15,613 nt of DNA, from assembly GCA_017553815.1 (NCBI GenBank), contig JAFZJT010000320.1, forward strand, positions 1 to 15,613, given 5' to 3'. The notes beneath the pieces were generated by a model. That model saw only the letters and a program-made list of their open reading frames with translations, did not search any database and was not told where the DNA came from. Shown piece by piece: positions 1 through 6,938 of the stretch. The stretch comes from Clostridia bacterium (GTDB taxonomy: Bacteria; Bacillota_A; Clostridia; Christensenellales; CAG-138). Made by a program: the position numbers and the translations under genes. Positions within the stretch are counted from its first letter, which is position 1; every line of letters begins with the position of its first letter.

Positions 1-789
1 AGGGCAAGTGATATCAAGCAGGCCGAGGCCGACGCCGCCTATGAAATTCAGCAGCAGGATCAGCGCAAGAGCAGCGAGGTGGCATCCGAGAACGCGAATA
101 TCGCCCGCCAGGAGCGCGAGATAGAGCTGAAGCGCAAGGACGTTGAGGTGACAGAGCAAACGCTCGAGGCCGAGATCAAGAAGAAGGCCGAGGCCGAGAA
201 ATTCGCCCGTCAGCAGAAGGCGGAAGCCGAGCTCTTTGAGCGTCAGCGCCGCGCCGAAGCCGAGAAATTCGAGCGCGAGAAGGAGGCCGAAGCCCGCCGC
301 GTGCAGGCCGAAGCCGATCTGTTTGCCAAAACTCAGGAGGCGGCGGGCATCCGCGCCGTGGGCGAAGCCGAAGCAAAGGCCATCGAAGCCCGCGGCATCG
401 CGGAAGCGGAGGCGCTTGAAAGGAAGGCCGACGCCATGCAGAAGTACGGCAAGGCCGCTATGATGGAAATGATAGTTAAGGCTCTGCCCGAAATGGCGGC
501 TTCCATCGCCAAGCCCCTCGAGTCCATCGACAAGGTCACCATCATCGACGGCGGTCACGGCGCGAGCGGCGTGGACACCATGGGCAGCTTCGTGCCGAGC
601 GTGCTTGCCCGCACCATCGAGACCATGAAGGAGGTCACCGGCCTCGACCTCGTGGACGTTATGAAGGCCGAGACCTACGACGCGAAGGTGAACCGCAATC
701 TGAGAGTGCAGGGCGACGCAAAGGCCGCCGTGGAAACGGTGCTCGATGCGGAGCCCGCGGCGGGGGAGAACGCCCCCAAGGAGGAATAA
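1..789 (+). CDS. Flotillin-like protein, C-terminal part (5' end outside window)
   Basis: The reading frame is open from base 1, so the gene starts upstream of the window and only its last 262 residues are visible. About the first 145 residues seen are a charged, Ala/Glu-rich coiled coil with many A-E-A, K-A-E-A-E and R-x-R-x-A-E-A-E steps. A more hydrophobic tail follows, with an MIVKALPEMAASIAKPLESID stretch and then an IDGG step. This arrangement is characteristic of flotillin (FloT/YuaG), where the coiled coil follows the membrane-associated SPFH domain and drives oligomerisation into membrane microdomain scaffolds. The hairpin and SPFH domain would lie outside the window. A GTG at 79 is an in-frame codon, not the likely start. 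The next gene begins 3 nt after the stop, and its ribosome binding site lies in the last codons of this gene, so the two are co-transcribed and probably translationally coupled. Confidence 0.82.
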   Translation, partial: RASDIKQAEADAAYEIQQQDQRKSSEVASENANIARQEREIELKRKDVEVTEQTLEAEIKKKAEAEKFARQQKAEAELFERQRRAEAEKFEREKEAEARRVQAEADLFAKTQEAAGIRAVGEAEAKAIEARGIAEAEALERKADAMQKYGKAAMMEMIVKALPEMAASIAKPLESIDKVTIIDGGHGASGVDTMGSFVPSVLARTIETMKEVTGLDLVDVMKAETYDAKVNRNLRVQGDAKAAVETVLDAEPAAGENAPKEE

Positions 790-792
790 AAA

Positions 793-969
793 ATGTTTGA
801 GTATAAAGTGATTCAAGTGAAGGTAAAGGAGCTGGAGAACGGTATCAACGAAGCGGCCCGCGAAGGCTGGCGCGTGGTGTCCATAATCACCGACTTCGTT
901 ACCCTGTCCGGCAGCGTCAAAGGGATGCTCATCGTTACGATGGAAAGGCAGAGCGCGAAGGCGATTTGA
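793..969 (+). CDS. Small DUF4177-like protein
   Basis: This is a 58-residue protein, starting MFEYKVIQVKVKELENGI and containing EGWRVVSI and a GMLIVTMER strand. The pattern of a short E-Y-K-V strand, a helix with L-E-x-x-I-N-E-A, then E-G-W-R-V-V-S and a final strand matches the DUF4177 family of very small proteins of unknown function. The start is ATG 793, because an AAGGAGG site at 778-784 lies 8 nt upstream, within the end of the flotillin-like gene. It is the last gene before the terminator at 992-1017, so it forms the end of the flotillin transcript. A role as a small partner of the membrane scaffold is inference from position only. Confidence 0.75.
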   Translation: MFEYKVIQVKVKELENGINEAAREGWRVVSIITDFVTLSGSVKGMLIVTMERQSAKAI

Positions 970-991
970 CGGAGCTTAACGGACGAATTGT

Positions 992-1017
992 AAAAAGAGC
1001 GGTACGCCGCTCTTTTT
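992..1017. terminator. Bidirectional intrinsic terminator
   Basis: A perfect 11-bp stem pairs AAAAAGAGCGG (992-1002) with CCGCTCTTTTT (1007-1017) across a TACG loop. The A-run and T-run at the two ends make it usable from both strands. It closes the flotillin/DUF4177 transcript on the plus strand and the XRE regulator on the minus strand. The stop codon of the XRE gene overlaps the last two bases of the T-run. Confidence 0.87.
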
Positions 1018-1315
1018 ATGTTTCGCTTGAATTTTTCTCTTTAAGGGATTCGACCGTCATAAGCACCAGCTTTATATCCGCGTCGTTTAGCCCCGAAACA
1101 TCTATCATCTTCCTTTGCTCGATCCCGAGGAGGTAGTCGGTGGAAACGTGGAAGATATCGGCAAGCTTTATCAGCACATCCGGCGAGGGGGTGCGCTCGT
1201 GCAGCTCATAGTAGCTTACGACCGATTTTGTGACTCGAAGCCGTGAAGCAAGCTCCGCCTGTGTCATGCCGAATGAGGTGCGCAACTCGCGCAGTTTTTC
1301 TCCAAAGTGGACCAT
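1016..1315 (-). CDS. XRE/Cro-CI family transcriptional regulator
   Basis: This 99-residue protein is a helix-turn-helix regulator. Residues 5-63 form the XRE fold: a GEKLRELRTSFGMTQAELA helix pair, a recognition helix around VTKSVVSYYELHERTPS, and LIKLADIFHVSTDYLLG, the usual family ending. Residues 68-99 are a short charged tail with a helix (DADIKLVLMTVESLKEK) that could help dimerisation. The ATG at 1315 is supported by a GGAGGT site about 6 nt upstream (acctcc at 1322-1327 on the plus strand). The gene is divergent from the membrane protein at 1455. A 14-bp dyad over that promoter's -35 region is a plausible operator, so the regulator probably controls its neighbour, itself, or both. The ligand or signal is unknown. 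Confidence 0.92.
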   Translation of the reverse strand: MVHFGEKLRELRTSFGMTQAELASRLRVTKSVVSYYELHERTPSPDVLIKLADIFHVSTDYLLGIEQRKMIDVSGLNDADIKLVLMTVESLKEKNSSET

Positions 1316-1383
1316 AATAATACCTCCATATGGGGTTAGTTTATACCAAAAACATATTATTATGGTAGAAATAAGTACTAAAA

Positions 1384-1397
1384 CAGTTGATAAACTG
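1384..1397. promoter_or_regulatory. Candidate operator dyad over a -35 box
   Basis: CAGTT-GATA-AACTG is a perfect 5-bp inverted repeat around a 4-bp centre, lying exactly over the TTGATA -35 element at 1387-1392 in the intergenic region between the XRE gene and the membrane-protein gene. Short dyads covering a -35 are typical targets for XRE repressors. That the adjacent regulator binds here is inference. Confidence 0.4.
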
Positions 1398-1415
1398 CGA
1401 TTTGCTTGCTATAAT
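1387..1415 (+). promoter_or_regulatory. Sigma-A promoter for the membrane protein gene
   Basis: TTGATA at 1387-1392 and a perfect TATAAT at 1410-1415 are separated by exactly 17 nt. Transcription should start near 1422, about 33 nt before the ATG at 1455. Confidence 0.75.
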
Positions 1416-1454
1416 CGGCGTATAACCCAATAAAATGAAAGGTTGGTATGCATT

Positions 1455-1952
1455 ATGAAAAAGAATGGACTTACGATAGCAGGCATGATAGTGATATTGT
1501 CGGGGGCAGGAGTGCTTGTTGTGACCTCGCTGATTGCTCTATTTTCCGCAAAAAATGTATATTTAGGCGATGATTGGATCTTTTACTATTACGGAGTACA
1601 CACTTCGCAATATGATTCCGCTGCTAAAACCTTGTCAGAGGTGAGGATCGCACTGGGTTGCTTAGCTATCTTTGCTTTGATTGTGCTTCTATTTGCATTC
1701 AAAAACAAAAAGGCTGTTGCAATCACTGGAATCGTTTTAGCGTCCTTGAGTTTATACTTTTCGCTTGGAATGCTTATAGTCTGCATATCAGCCCCTTCCA
1801 ATATCATCGGAGAGTTTGTTAAAATTGATATTGTATGGATTGCTCTCATGTTTATAGCAAGCATAGCACTACTTGTTGGCGCAATTCTCAAACTTGTCGG
1901 CGTAAACAAACTGAATAAGCAGCTTGCGCAGCAAAACACGGCTTCCGAGTAA
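1455..1952 (+). CDS. Hypothetical four-helix membrane protein
   Basis: I do not recognise the family of this 165-residue protein. It has four clear hydrophobic helices, at about residues 6-31, 65-82, 88-112 and 124-149, with a 30-residue loop of mostly polar and aromatic residues (YLGDDWIFYYYG) between the first two. A short Lys/Gln-rich tail ends the protein. I choose ATG 1455 over the in-frame TTG 1443 because the purine-rich GAAAGG at 1437-1442 leaves about 12 nt to the ATG but no space before the TTG. The gene is visibly AT-rich (codons such as att, aaa, ttt), unlike the GC-rich genes around it, which suggests horizontal acquisition. It has its own strong promoter and is divergent from the XRE regulator, which fits a small regulator/membrane-effector module. 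A toxin or immunity role is possible but not shown by the sequence. Confidence 0.75.
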   Translation: MKKNGLTIAGMIVILSGAGVLVVTSLIALFSAKNVYLGDDWIFYYYGVHTSQYDSAAKTLSEVRIALGCLAIFALIVLLFAFKNKKAVAITGIVLASLSLYFSLGMLIVCISAPSNIIGEFVKIDIVWIALMFIASIALLVGAILKLVGVNKLNKQLAQQNTASE

Positions 1953-2013
1953 TGAATCGAAGCGATTTGCCTTCAATCTTCTCCGCATTATGTCCAACCC
2001 ATGACATTTCGGA

Positions 2014-2046
2014 AACATCGCCCGTTTTTTATTGACGGGCGATGTT
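2014..2046. terminator. Hairpin, possible terminator overlapping the next promoter
   Basis: A perfect 11-bp stem pairs AACATCGCCCG (2014-2024) with CGGGCGATGTT (2036-2046) around an 11-nt T-rich loop. The bases after the stem on the plus strand are only moderately T-rich (ATTTAT). It lies between the membrane protein and the DUF2500 gene, so it could end the first transcript, but its right arm overlaps the -35 element of the promoter for the second gene. It could therefore also serve as an operator. Confidence 0.5.
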
Positions 2047-2060
2047 ATTTATGCTACAAT
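2032..2060 (+). promoter_or_regulatory. Sigma-A promoter for the DUF2500 gene
   Basis: TTGACG (2032-2037) and TACAAT (2055-2060) are separated by exactly 17 nt, giving a predicted start near 2067 and a leader of about 60 nt before the ATG at 2128. The -35 element begins in the loop of the hairpin at 2014-2046 and runs into its right arm. Confidence 0.68.
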
Positions 2061-2127
2061 TTGTTTAGTGGACGGCGAGAACTACCGCGCCGAACGCGAA
2101 TTGAACTAATGCTTTACGGAGGCAAAT

Positions 2128-2523
2128 ATGGGCTTTGGCGGCTTCGGTTCCATTGACGGGACCCAGAAAATCTTTATGATAATCTTTTTCATCATCTTCT
2201 TTGCCGTTATCGGCATAATGTTCTTTGCGGGGATAAAGGCGATAATCCAATGGAATAAAAACAATCATTCCCCGCGCCTGACGGTGCCCGCTTCGGTGGT
2301 ATCAAGGCGCACGAACGTTTCCTCGCACAGGCACAGCTCGGACAGCATGATGCACGGCACCCATCACACCACCTATTTCGTTACCTTCGAGGTGGAGAGC
2401 GGCGATAGGATGGAATTGCAGATGGGCGGGCGCGAATACGGCCTGCTCGCCGAGGGCGACGTGGGTATGCTCACCTTCCAGGGCACGAGGTATCTCGGCT
2501 TTGAGCGGGACAGGCGGAGTTGA
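2128..2523 (+). CDS. DUF2500 domain-containing membrane-anchored protein
   Basis: The protein has 131 residues. A single strong transmembrane helix lies at about residues 14-40 (IFMIIFFIIFFAVIGIMFF), followed by a basic stretch and then a small beta-rich domain. The domain carries PASVVSRRTNVSS, a His/Ser linker, and a conserved ending: YFVTFEVESGDRMEL, then REYGLLAEGDVGMLTFQGTR, then LGFER. This order is characteristic of the DUF2500 family, whose function is unknown. ATG 2128 has a GGAGG site about 8 nt upstream. It has its own promoter and is a single-gene unit; the next strong terminator is at 2692-2730. The domain probably sits just outside or inside the membrane next to the anchor; orientation cannot be settled from the sequence. 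Confidence 0.87.
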   Translation: MGFGGFGSIDGTQKIFMIIFFIIFFAVIGIMFFAGIKAIIQWNKNNHSPRLTVPASVVSRRTNVSSHRHSSDSMMHGTHHTTYFVTFEVESGDRMELQMGGREYGLLAEGDVGMLTFQGTRYLGFERDRRS

Positions 2524-2691
2524 GCGGGATGATGCATTATCGGGAGTGCAGCCGCCGTTTGGCGATCTCACCCTCGAAGCGGTTTTCATCTGCGAAACGG
2601 ATCTCACTCGCGGCAGGCGAATTAAATGCGAAACGCTCCCGGCGTTTCAACCGCAATTTTTAACTACTCACCATTCACTCTTCGTTGTAAC
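2524..2691. other. Non-coding gap with a hairpin relic
   Basis: No credible gene is seen. A 7-bp hairpin pairs GAAACGC (2630-2636) with GCGTTTC (2642-2648) around TCCCG. The following AACCGCAATTTT resembles the hairpin-plus-spacer units seen at 9918-9950, so this may be a decayed single copy of that element. The AT-rich tract at 2656-2691 holds nothing recognisable. Confidence 0.35.
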
Positions 2692-2730
2692 AAAAGCCCC
2701 CTTCCGCCTTGCGGCAAAAGGGGGCTTTTT
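2692..2730. terminator. Strong bidirectional terminator
   Basis: A 12-bp stem pairs 2692-2703 (AAAAGCCCCCTT) with 2718-2729 (AAGGGGGCTTTT). A smaller CCGC/GCGG stem lies inside the loop, and a T-run follows on either strand. It serves the convergent DUF2500 gene and the AAA ATPase gene, whose stop codon is only 21 nt away. Confidence 0.88.
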
Positions 2731-2750
2731 CGCGGCCGGTGCTCGTCCTT

Positions 2751-4628
2751 TTACGATGCGAAGCCGATGGGGCTCTTTTCGTTCTTCCCGGCTCCGAGCA
2801 GCAGCTCGGGCAGCTCGAAATGCTCCGCTTCAAGAACGAACTCGGCGGCGGTTTCGCCTTCCTCCGCCCCGTCCACATTCTCCGCAGGTTTCTCGCCGTA
2901 GCGGCTCTCGGCGTAGCGCAGCAGGGCGCATTCAACGATGTGGCGGCAGAACCTGCCGTTGCCCGCAGCGGCGTCGCCGACCGCACGGGCGCAGATGGAG
3001 AGCAGCGTTTCTTTCGCGCTCTCGGCAATGCTGAAGCCGCGCCTCTTCGCCTCAAGCTCGCAGATGGACTCAAGCTCCTCGGAGGAGTAGTCCTTGAAGT
3101 TTACGGTGAATGGCACCCTCGAGCGCAGGCCGGGGTTTTTCTCGATGAAGCCCTCCATCTCGGCGGGGTATCCCGCGAAGATGACAACGGTTCTGTCGCG
3201 GCGGTTCTCCATCTCCTGCACGATGGTATTTATCGCCTCGTCGCCGTAGAGGCCGCGGCGGTCGTCCACGAGCGAATACGCTTCGTCGATGAAGAGCAGC
3301 CTGCCGTCAGCCTCCTCAAAAACCGCGCTGACGTTGCGGGCGGTCTCGCCGAGGTACTGTCCAACGAGCCTTGAGCGCCCGACCTCGACGGGAACTGGGC
3401 TCTTGAGCAGCCCCGCTTCGTGGAAGATGCCCGCGATTATCCGCGCAACGGTGGTTTTGGCGGTGCCGGGATTGCCGATGAACTGCATGTTTAGAACGAG
3501 CGAGGCGCTGTCCATGCCCTTTTTCTCCATATCGCGCTTCATCCGCGCATAGGCCTCTATCCTGCGAACCTGCAGCTTCACTTCGTCAAGGCCGATGAGC
3601 TCCGCGAGCGTGTGCGAGGGCTTCGCAAGGTCGGTCTTGAGCTTCTCCTTCGCATCCCATGCCTCGAGCTTCTCGAGCACCTCGTCAAGACACTTTCTGC
3701 CGAGGTTGCGAACCATGCAAAGCGTTTTCGTATCCGCCCTGCGCAGCGATTCGATGCTGTGGTAGCCCGCGCGCGTGAGAGCGTTGAAGCTGCGAATGCC
3801 GAGCCCGAGCTTTTCAAGCGGGGTGGAGGGCTCGTCCACCTCGGAGTCGGGATAGAAGCCGTCGAGGTCGTCAAAATCTTTGAATTCGTCCAAGTCGCGG
3901 GAAGGCGCGTTCTTTCCCGGCAGGCCGAGACGCTTCTCCTGCTCTTCCAAATCCCTGCGTCGAAGCTCCGCCATCCGCATGAGGGAGAGCCCGCAGAAAC
4001 AGCCCGCGGCGCTTTCGGCGGAAAGCTCCCCGCAGACGCCCGCGTTGGCTTCCAAGGCGCCGAGCTTGACCGCCCGAACGCCGGGCAGCGCGAGGGCGAG
4101 GGTGGCTTTGAGCTTAACGCGCATCTCGGACTTGAGCGCGATGATGACGGATGCGCCGACGCTTGCATAGAAGCTCAGGCTGAGTATCGCGCCCGCCTCC
4201 CTGAGCGCGTCGTCGAGACCGAAGAAGCGCAGATTCTCGCCGGATTTAAAGGGGTTTCTGCCGTCGTACTCCTGCGAGGGAAGGAGCATGTACAGCTCGG
4301 GGAGCCCCGCGAACAGCTCTTCCGCGGAACGCCCAAGCGTTTCGGCCGCCTTTATCTCGGCACAGCCCTCAAAGAGCCATGCGAAATCCTCATCAAGCAG
4401 CCCTGAGTTTTCGGAGGCGAAGACATGGAGCGTCGTTCCGTCCTGTGCGCCGTAATCAAAGCGCAGGCCGACGAACCCGGTTTCGGGCATGCTCGCCGCA
4501 GTGCCGATAAGCTTTGCACCCAGCTCCTCGCAGCGCTCGCGCCCTTCGAGCGGCGAATAGGGGCGCATGTTACATAAAAAGACGTTGGAAATTCCTCTTC
4601 CGTTCGTGTAATTTTCGGTTTTTTTCAT
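2751..4628 (-). CDS. SpoVK/CbbX-type AAA+ ATPase with alpha-CTD-like domain
   Basis: This is a 625-residue protein. Residues 1-235 form an N-terminal region I do not recognise. Residues 236-268 are an acidic linker. Residues 269-322 (from PLEKLGLGIRSFNALTRAGY through NLGRKCLDEVLEKL) look like the helix-hairpin-helix C-terminal domain of RNA polymerase alpha. Residues 335-605 are an AAA+ module of the SpoVK/CbbX family. It has Walker A GNPGTAKTT at 385-393 (alanine in place of the usual glycine before the lysine), Walker B LLFIDEA at 444-450, a sensor strand VVIFAGYP at 481-488, arginine-finger candidates R502 and R504, and a sensor-2 GNGRFCRHIVE around 556-566. Such ATPases remodel protein partners; SpoVK acts in sporulation. 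The alpha-CTD-like part suggests DNA or transcription-factor contact. ATG 4628 has a GAGGAA site 5 nt upstream. It is transcribed alone from the promoter at 5125-5153. Confidence 0.88.
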   Translation of the reverse strand: MKKTENYTNGRGISNVFLCNMRPYSPLEGRERCEELGAKLIGTAASMPETGFVGLRFDYGAQDGTTLHVFASENSGLLDEDFAWLFEGCAEIKAAETLGRSAEELFAGLPELYMLLPSQEYDGRNPFKSGENLRFFGLDDALREAGAILSLSFYASVGASVIIALKSEMRVKLKATLALALPGVRAVKLGALEANAGVCGELSAESAAGCFCGLSLMRMAELRRRDLEEQEKRLGLPGKNAPSRDLDEFKDFDDLDGFYPDSEVDEPSTPLEKLGLGIRSFNALTRAGYHSIESLRRADTKTLCMVRNLGRKCLDEVLEKLEAWDAKEKLKTDLAKPSHTLAELIGLDEVKLQVRRIEAYARMKRDMEKKGMDSASLVLNMQFIGNPGTAKTTVARIIAGIFHEAGLLKSPVPVEVGRSRLVGQYLGETARNVSAVFEEADGRLLFIDEAYSLVDDRRGLYGDEAINTIVQEMENRRDRTVVIFAGYPAEMEGFIEKNPGLRSRVPFTVNFKDYSSEELESICELEAKRRGFSIAESAKETLLSICARAVGDAAAGNGRFCRHIVECALLRYAESRYGEKPAENVDGAEEGETAAEFVLEAEHFELPELLLGAGKNEKSPIGFAS

Positions 4629-5118
4629 AATGATTCCTCACTTTCTTTTTATGATTTGTGTTTTTTTGTATTTCGCGCATCCCTAAACCCTTGGCACGCT
4701 CGCCGCAGTTTCGCGGGTCATGGCAGTGCTTCCCCGGGGCGCCGATGGGAGGGGCGAAACGGATCTTTATTCGGTTGTCAAAGTGCGGCGGAAAAGCGAA
4801 GGGGATACCTCCCGACACCCGAGGGCGCGGGTCAACGGCGTTTTCGGCAAAAGCGAAATAAGCCTCTGCCGTTATATCTTCGCTTGAATTATTGAATTGT
4901 TCTGTGTGTCAGGGCTCAATAGGCAACTGTCAATTCTACTCTATGTTCAATGCTCTTAACGGTGTTCGATGTTCTTCGTTCGGTTCTCTATGCTTGCTTC
5001 ACGATCGATCTAAGATCGGCTTCAAATTTTTTCTTTAAGTCCGTGATTCCTTTATGGTGATTTTTAAACCATGATCATGGGCGTTCTTGCCGCAAAACAG
5101 CTCTTGCCGCCCGTCAGG
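4629..5118 (-). other. Long 5' leader of the AAA ATPase gene
   Basis: About 490 nt separate the predicted transcription start (near 5118) from the ATG at 4628, and no convincing ORF fills it. It contains a perfect 12-bp palindrome CCATGATCATGG at 5069-5080, a nearby ATGGT/ACCAT hairpin, and a purine-rich tract (minus strand) at about 4915-4990 with repeated GAACAT- and GAAC-like words. A GC-rich part at 4690-4860 has several short stems. I matched it to no known riboswitch, T-box, 6S, RNase P, tmRNA or SRP RNA by eye. It may be a regulatory leader, may hide an internal promoter nearer the gene, or may be decayed sequence. Confidence 0.45.
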
Positions 5119-5124
5119 GAGCAT

Positions 5125-5153
5125 ATATTACCACACGGCAGGGGCTTTGTCAA
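5125..5153 (-). promoter_or_regulatory. Strong sigma-A promoter reading toward the AAA ATPase gene
   Basis: On the minus strand a perfect TTGACA (5148-5153) is followed after exactly 17 nt by TAATAT (5125-5130). No other gene lies between this promoter and the start at 4628, so the ATPase gene is the natural target. Confidence 0.72.
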
Positions 5154-5228
5154 GGGGGCAAACAATGATTTTTATATTTTTTTCGATTTTTTCGCAAATC
5201 GGCTTAAATGCAGCGGGCGCAAACGGAA

Positions 5229-5258
5229 AAGCCCGGGGCTTATCCGCGCCCCGGGCTT
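5229..5258 (-). terminator. Intrinsic terminator of the SPOCS/LysM gene
   Basis: A perfect 10-bp GC-rich stem pairs AAGCCCGGGG (5229-5238) with CCCCGGGCTT (5249-5258) around a 10-nt loop. On the minus strand it is followed by a short T-run (CTTTTCC). It begins 18 nt after the stop codon of the gene at 5277-6770. Confidence 0.82.
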
Positions 5259-5276
5259 ATCGGGTATTATTTGGGT

Positions 5277-6770
5277 TTAAACGATCAAAAGCACCTTATC
5301 CCCGCCGCGCAGTCCGTCCTTGAGCTGCGGGTTCAACTCGAGTATGCGCGAAGAGGGGATGCGAAAGCGCCTTGCGATATCGAAAACGCCGTCGCCCTCA
5401 TCGGCGGTATGGATGATGAGCCCCGTGGGGAGCGCTTCGATCGAGCTGTCCGCAGCATTCTCCGCAAGCCCGACCACGGTCTCGGCTTCCGCCGTGCGGA
5501 AAAACTCAGCGCTCACGCCGATATTATAGGTTATCTGCGCGCTTCTCGCGCTGCCGCCCGTAACGGTCGCGGTGCAGCCGAGGCGGATATCCGCGTCCGT
5601 TGCACCTTCCGGAGCTCCGGTGCGGAGCGAGAAGGGAACGTCCTCATTGAAGGCGTAGAGCCTGCCGCTTGCCGCGCGATAAATTAGGCGCGTCATCAAA
5701 AGCCCTTCGATGCTCGCCTCGCCGCCGCGAAGGCTCTTTGAGGTGAGAATGGGGAGCGCGTGCACCGAAACCGTGCTGAAGATATCCGAAAGCCCCTCGG
5801 GTACGCTCAGATTCTCGCGAAGGGTATGCGCCGAGTCCGCGCCGCCGAGGCAGGAGATCAACTCCGTTTTGCTCTTTATGCAGGAAAAATTTATGCTCGG
5901 CGAGAAGGCGTCGAGCGGCAGGGTGAGCCTGCCCCTGCGAAGTGCGAAGACGCGCAGCTCGATATCCGCGTCCACCGATATCAGCGAAAACTCGGTGCCG
6001 AGCGCACGGGCGTCCGATGAACGAAGCTCGGCAACGGCGAAGACCTCATCCGCCGAGCCGTCGGTCGCAACGTTCTCGCGGAAGGGAAGGCTGCGCGTTA
6101 TCTGCACCGGCTCGCCCTCCGCGGATTTTGCGATAATAGCTATCTCCGCGATGCCGCCAACGGTGACGCCGCCGTTTTCAAACGCCGTGTCGCGAACGCT
6201 CAAAGCGATGCTGTGCGAAAGCACCGATTCGGCGCCGCTCTCGGAAAGCTCCTCCGAAAGATGCAGCATGCTTGAGCCGAGCTCCACCCTGCGCGAATGC
6301 TCGAGCGTTTCGGTCTTTATCTCCATATCCGAAACGCCGGCAACGCCCGAAAGCACCCGAAGCGGCGCGGTGGTGGTGACGGAATAGTCCATATCCACGG
6401 CGGCGGAAAGCATGATCCGCCCGTCGGTGGCTCTTCGCACCGAGAGCTGCGCGAGCCGCGGCAGGACCTGAGCGCTCATGCCCGCTTCGATGGCGGGGTC
6501 GCTCACGGTGTGCGAAAAGGTTGAGCCCGAGGTGAAGGCATAGCGCTCGCCGCTCTCGTCCGAGGCGATGAGCTTTGCAGTGATGCGCCCGGTGGCGGTG
6601 AGCCGCCCGTCCTCGGTGCGGCAGGAATCGACGCCGACCTCGGCGGTGTAGTCGAGGATCTCGGCAACGCTCCTGCCCTGCGGCGGAGGAAGCGTGCCCT
6701 CAAGCTCGGTCTGCTCGGTTCCCCTTGAAGCAAGACGAACCGCATTTATTTCGTTCCAAATAAGTTCCAT
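5277..6770 (-). CDS. SPOCS/DUF3794 protein with C-terminal LysM domain
   Basis: This 497-residue protein has three related beta-rich units at about residues 34-95, 180-235 and 330-385. Each contains a G-x-x-x-x-x-G-x-I/L-x-x-x-L/I-I strand followed by an acidic turn and a P-F/S-F-type strand, the pattern of the DUF3794 (SPOCS) domain found in spore-coat and SpoIVA-associated proteins. Residues 451-497 form a LysM domain (HTADEGDGVFDIARRFRIP, SSRILELNP, GGDKVLLIV), which binds peptidoglycan or spore cortex. Its length and architecture match the SPOCS-LysM proteins widespread in spore-forming Clostridia. No signal peptide is seen, as expected for a protein placed by the mother cell. An AAGGAG site lies just upstream of ATG 6770. 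It is a single-gene unit ending at the terminator at 5229-5258. Its exact sporulation role is not established. Confidence 0.9.
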   Translation of the reverse strand: MELIWNEINAVRLASRGTEQTELEGTLPPPQGRSVAEILDYTAEVGVDSCRTEDGRLTATGRITAKLIASDESGERYAFTSGSTFSHTVSDPAIEAGMSAQVLPRLAQLSVRRATDGRIMLSAAVDMDYSVTTTAPLRVLSGVAGVSDMEIKTETLEHSRRVELGSSMLHLSEELSESGAESVLSHSIALSVRDTAFENGGVTVGGIAEIAIIAKSAEGEPVQITRSLPFRENVATDGSADEVFAVAELRSSDARALGTEFSLISVDADIELRVFALRRGRLTLPLDAFSPSINFSCIKSKTELISCLGGADSAHTLRENLSVPEGLSDIFSTVSVHALPILTSKSLRGGEASIEGLLMTRLIYRAASGRLYAFNEDVPFSLRTGAPEGATDADIRLGCTATVTGGSARSAQITYNIGVSAEFFRTAEAETVVGLAENAADSSIEALPTGLIIHTADEGDGVFDIARRFRIPSSRILELNPQLKDGLRGGDKVLLIV

Positions 6771-6938
6771 AATCTCCTTACTCTCTCCTTGCCCTTTTTT
6801 CGTTCGGCTGCCGCGCCGAGAGGGGTTAAAGCGCTCAATGGCACGGCGGAATATCGCTAAAGGGTATGCGCAATAGGAGAATAAAATTACAGAGCATTAA
6901 CACCCCGTTTTTGAATTTTCACGGGCTCTGAGGGCGAG
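6771..6938. other. Intergenic region upstream of the SPOCS gene
   Basis: This should hold the minus-strand promoter of the SPOCS/LysM gene. I see no convincing sigma-A promoter. A CATACCCT-like element at about 6860 faintly resembles a sigma-E -10, but the matching -35 is poor, so I do not call it. Confidence 0.3.

Noticed and set aside
3612..4406. Plus-strand 264-residue ORF opposite the AAA ATPase
   Set aside because: It is an antisense shadow caused by high GC; the minus-strand frame carries Walker A, Walker B and the alpha-CTD pattern.
4570..4818. Minus-strand 82-residue ORF overlapping the start of the AAA ATPase gene
   Set aside because: It overlaps the well-supported ATPase start in another frame, has no ribosome binding site and no domain, and lies in the leader.
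4629..5118. Known structured RNA (T-box, riboswitch, RNase P, 6S, SRP or tmRNA) in the ATPase leader
   Set aside because: None of the conserved core words of these RNAs could be found by eye on the minus strand.
6855..6900. Sigma-E type promoter for the SPOCS/LysM gene
   Set aside because: The -10-like CATACCCT has no acceptable -35 partner at the right distance.
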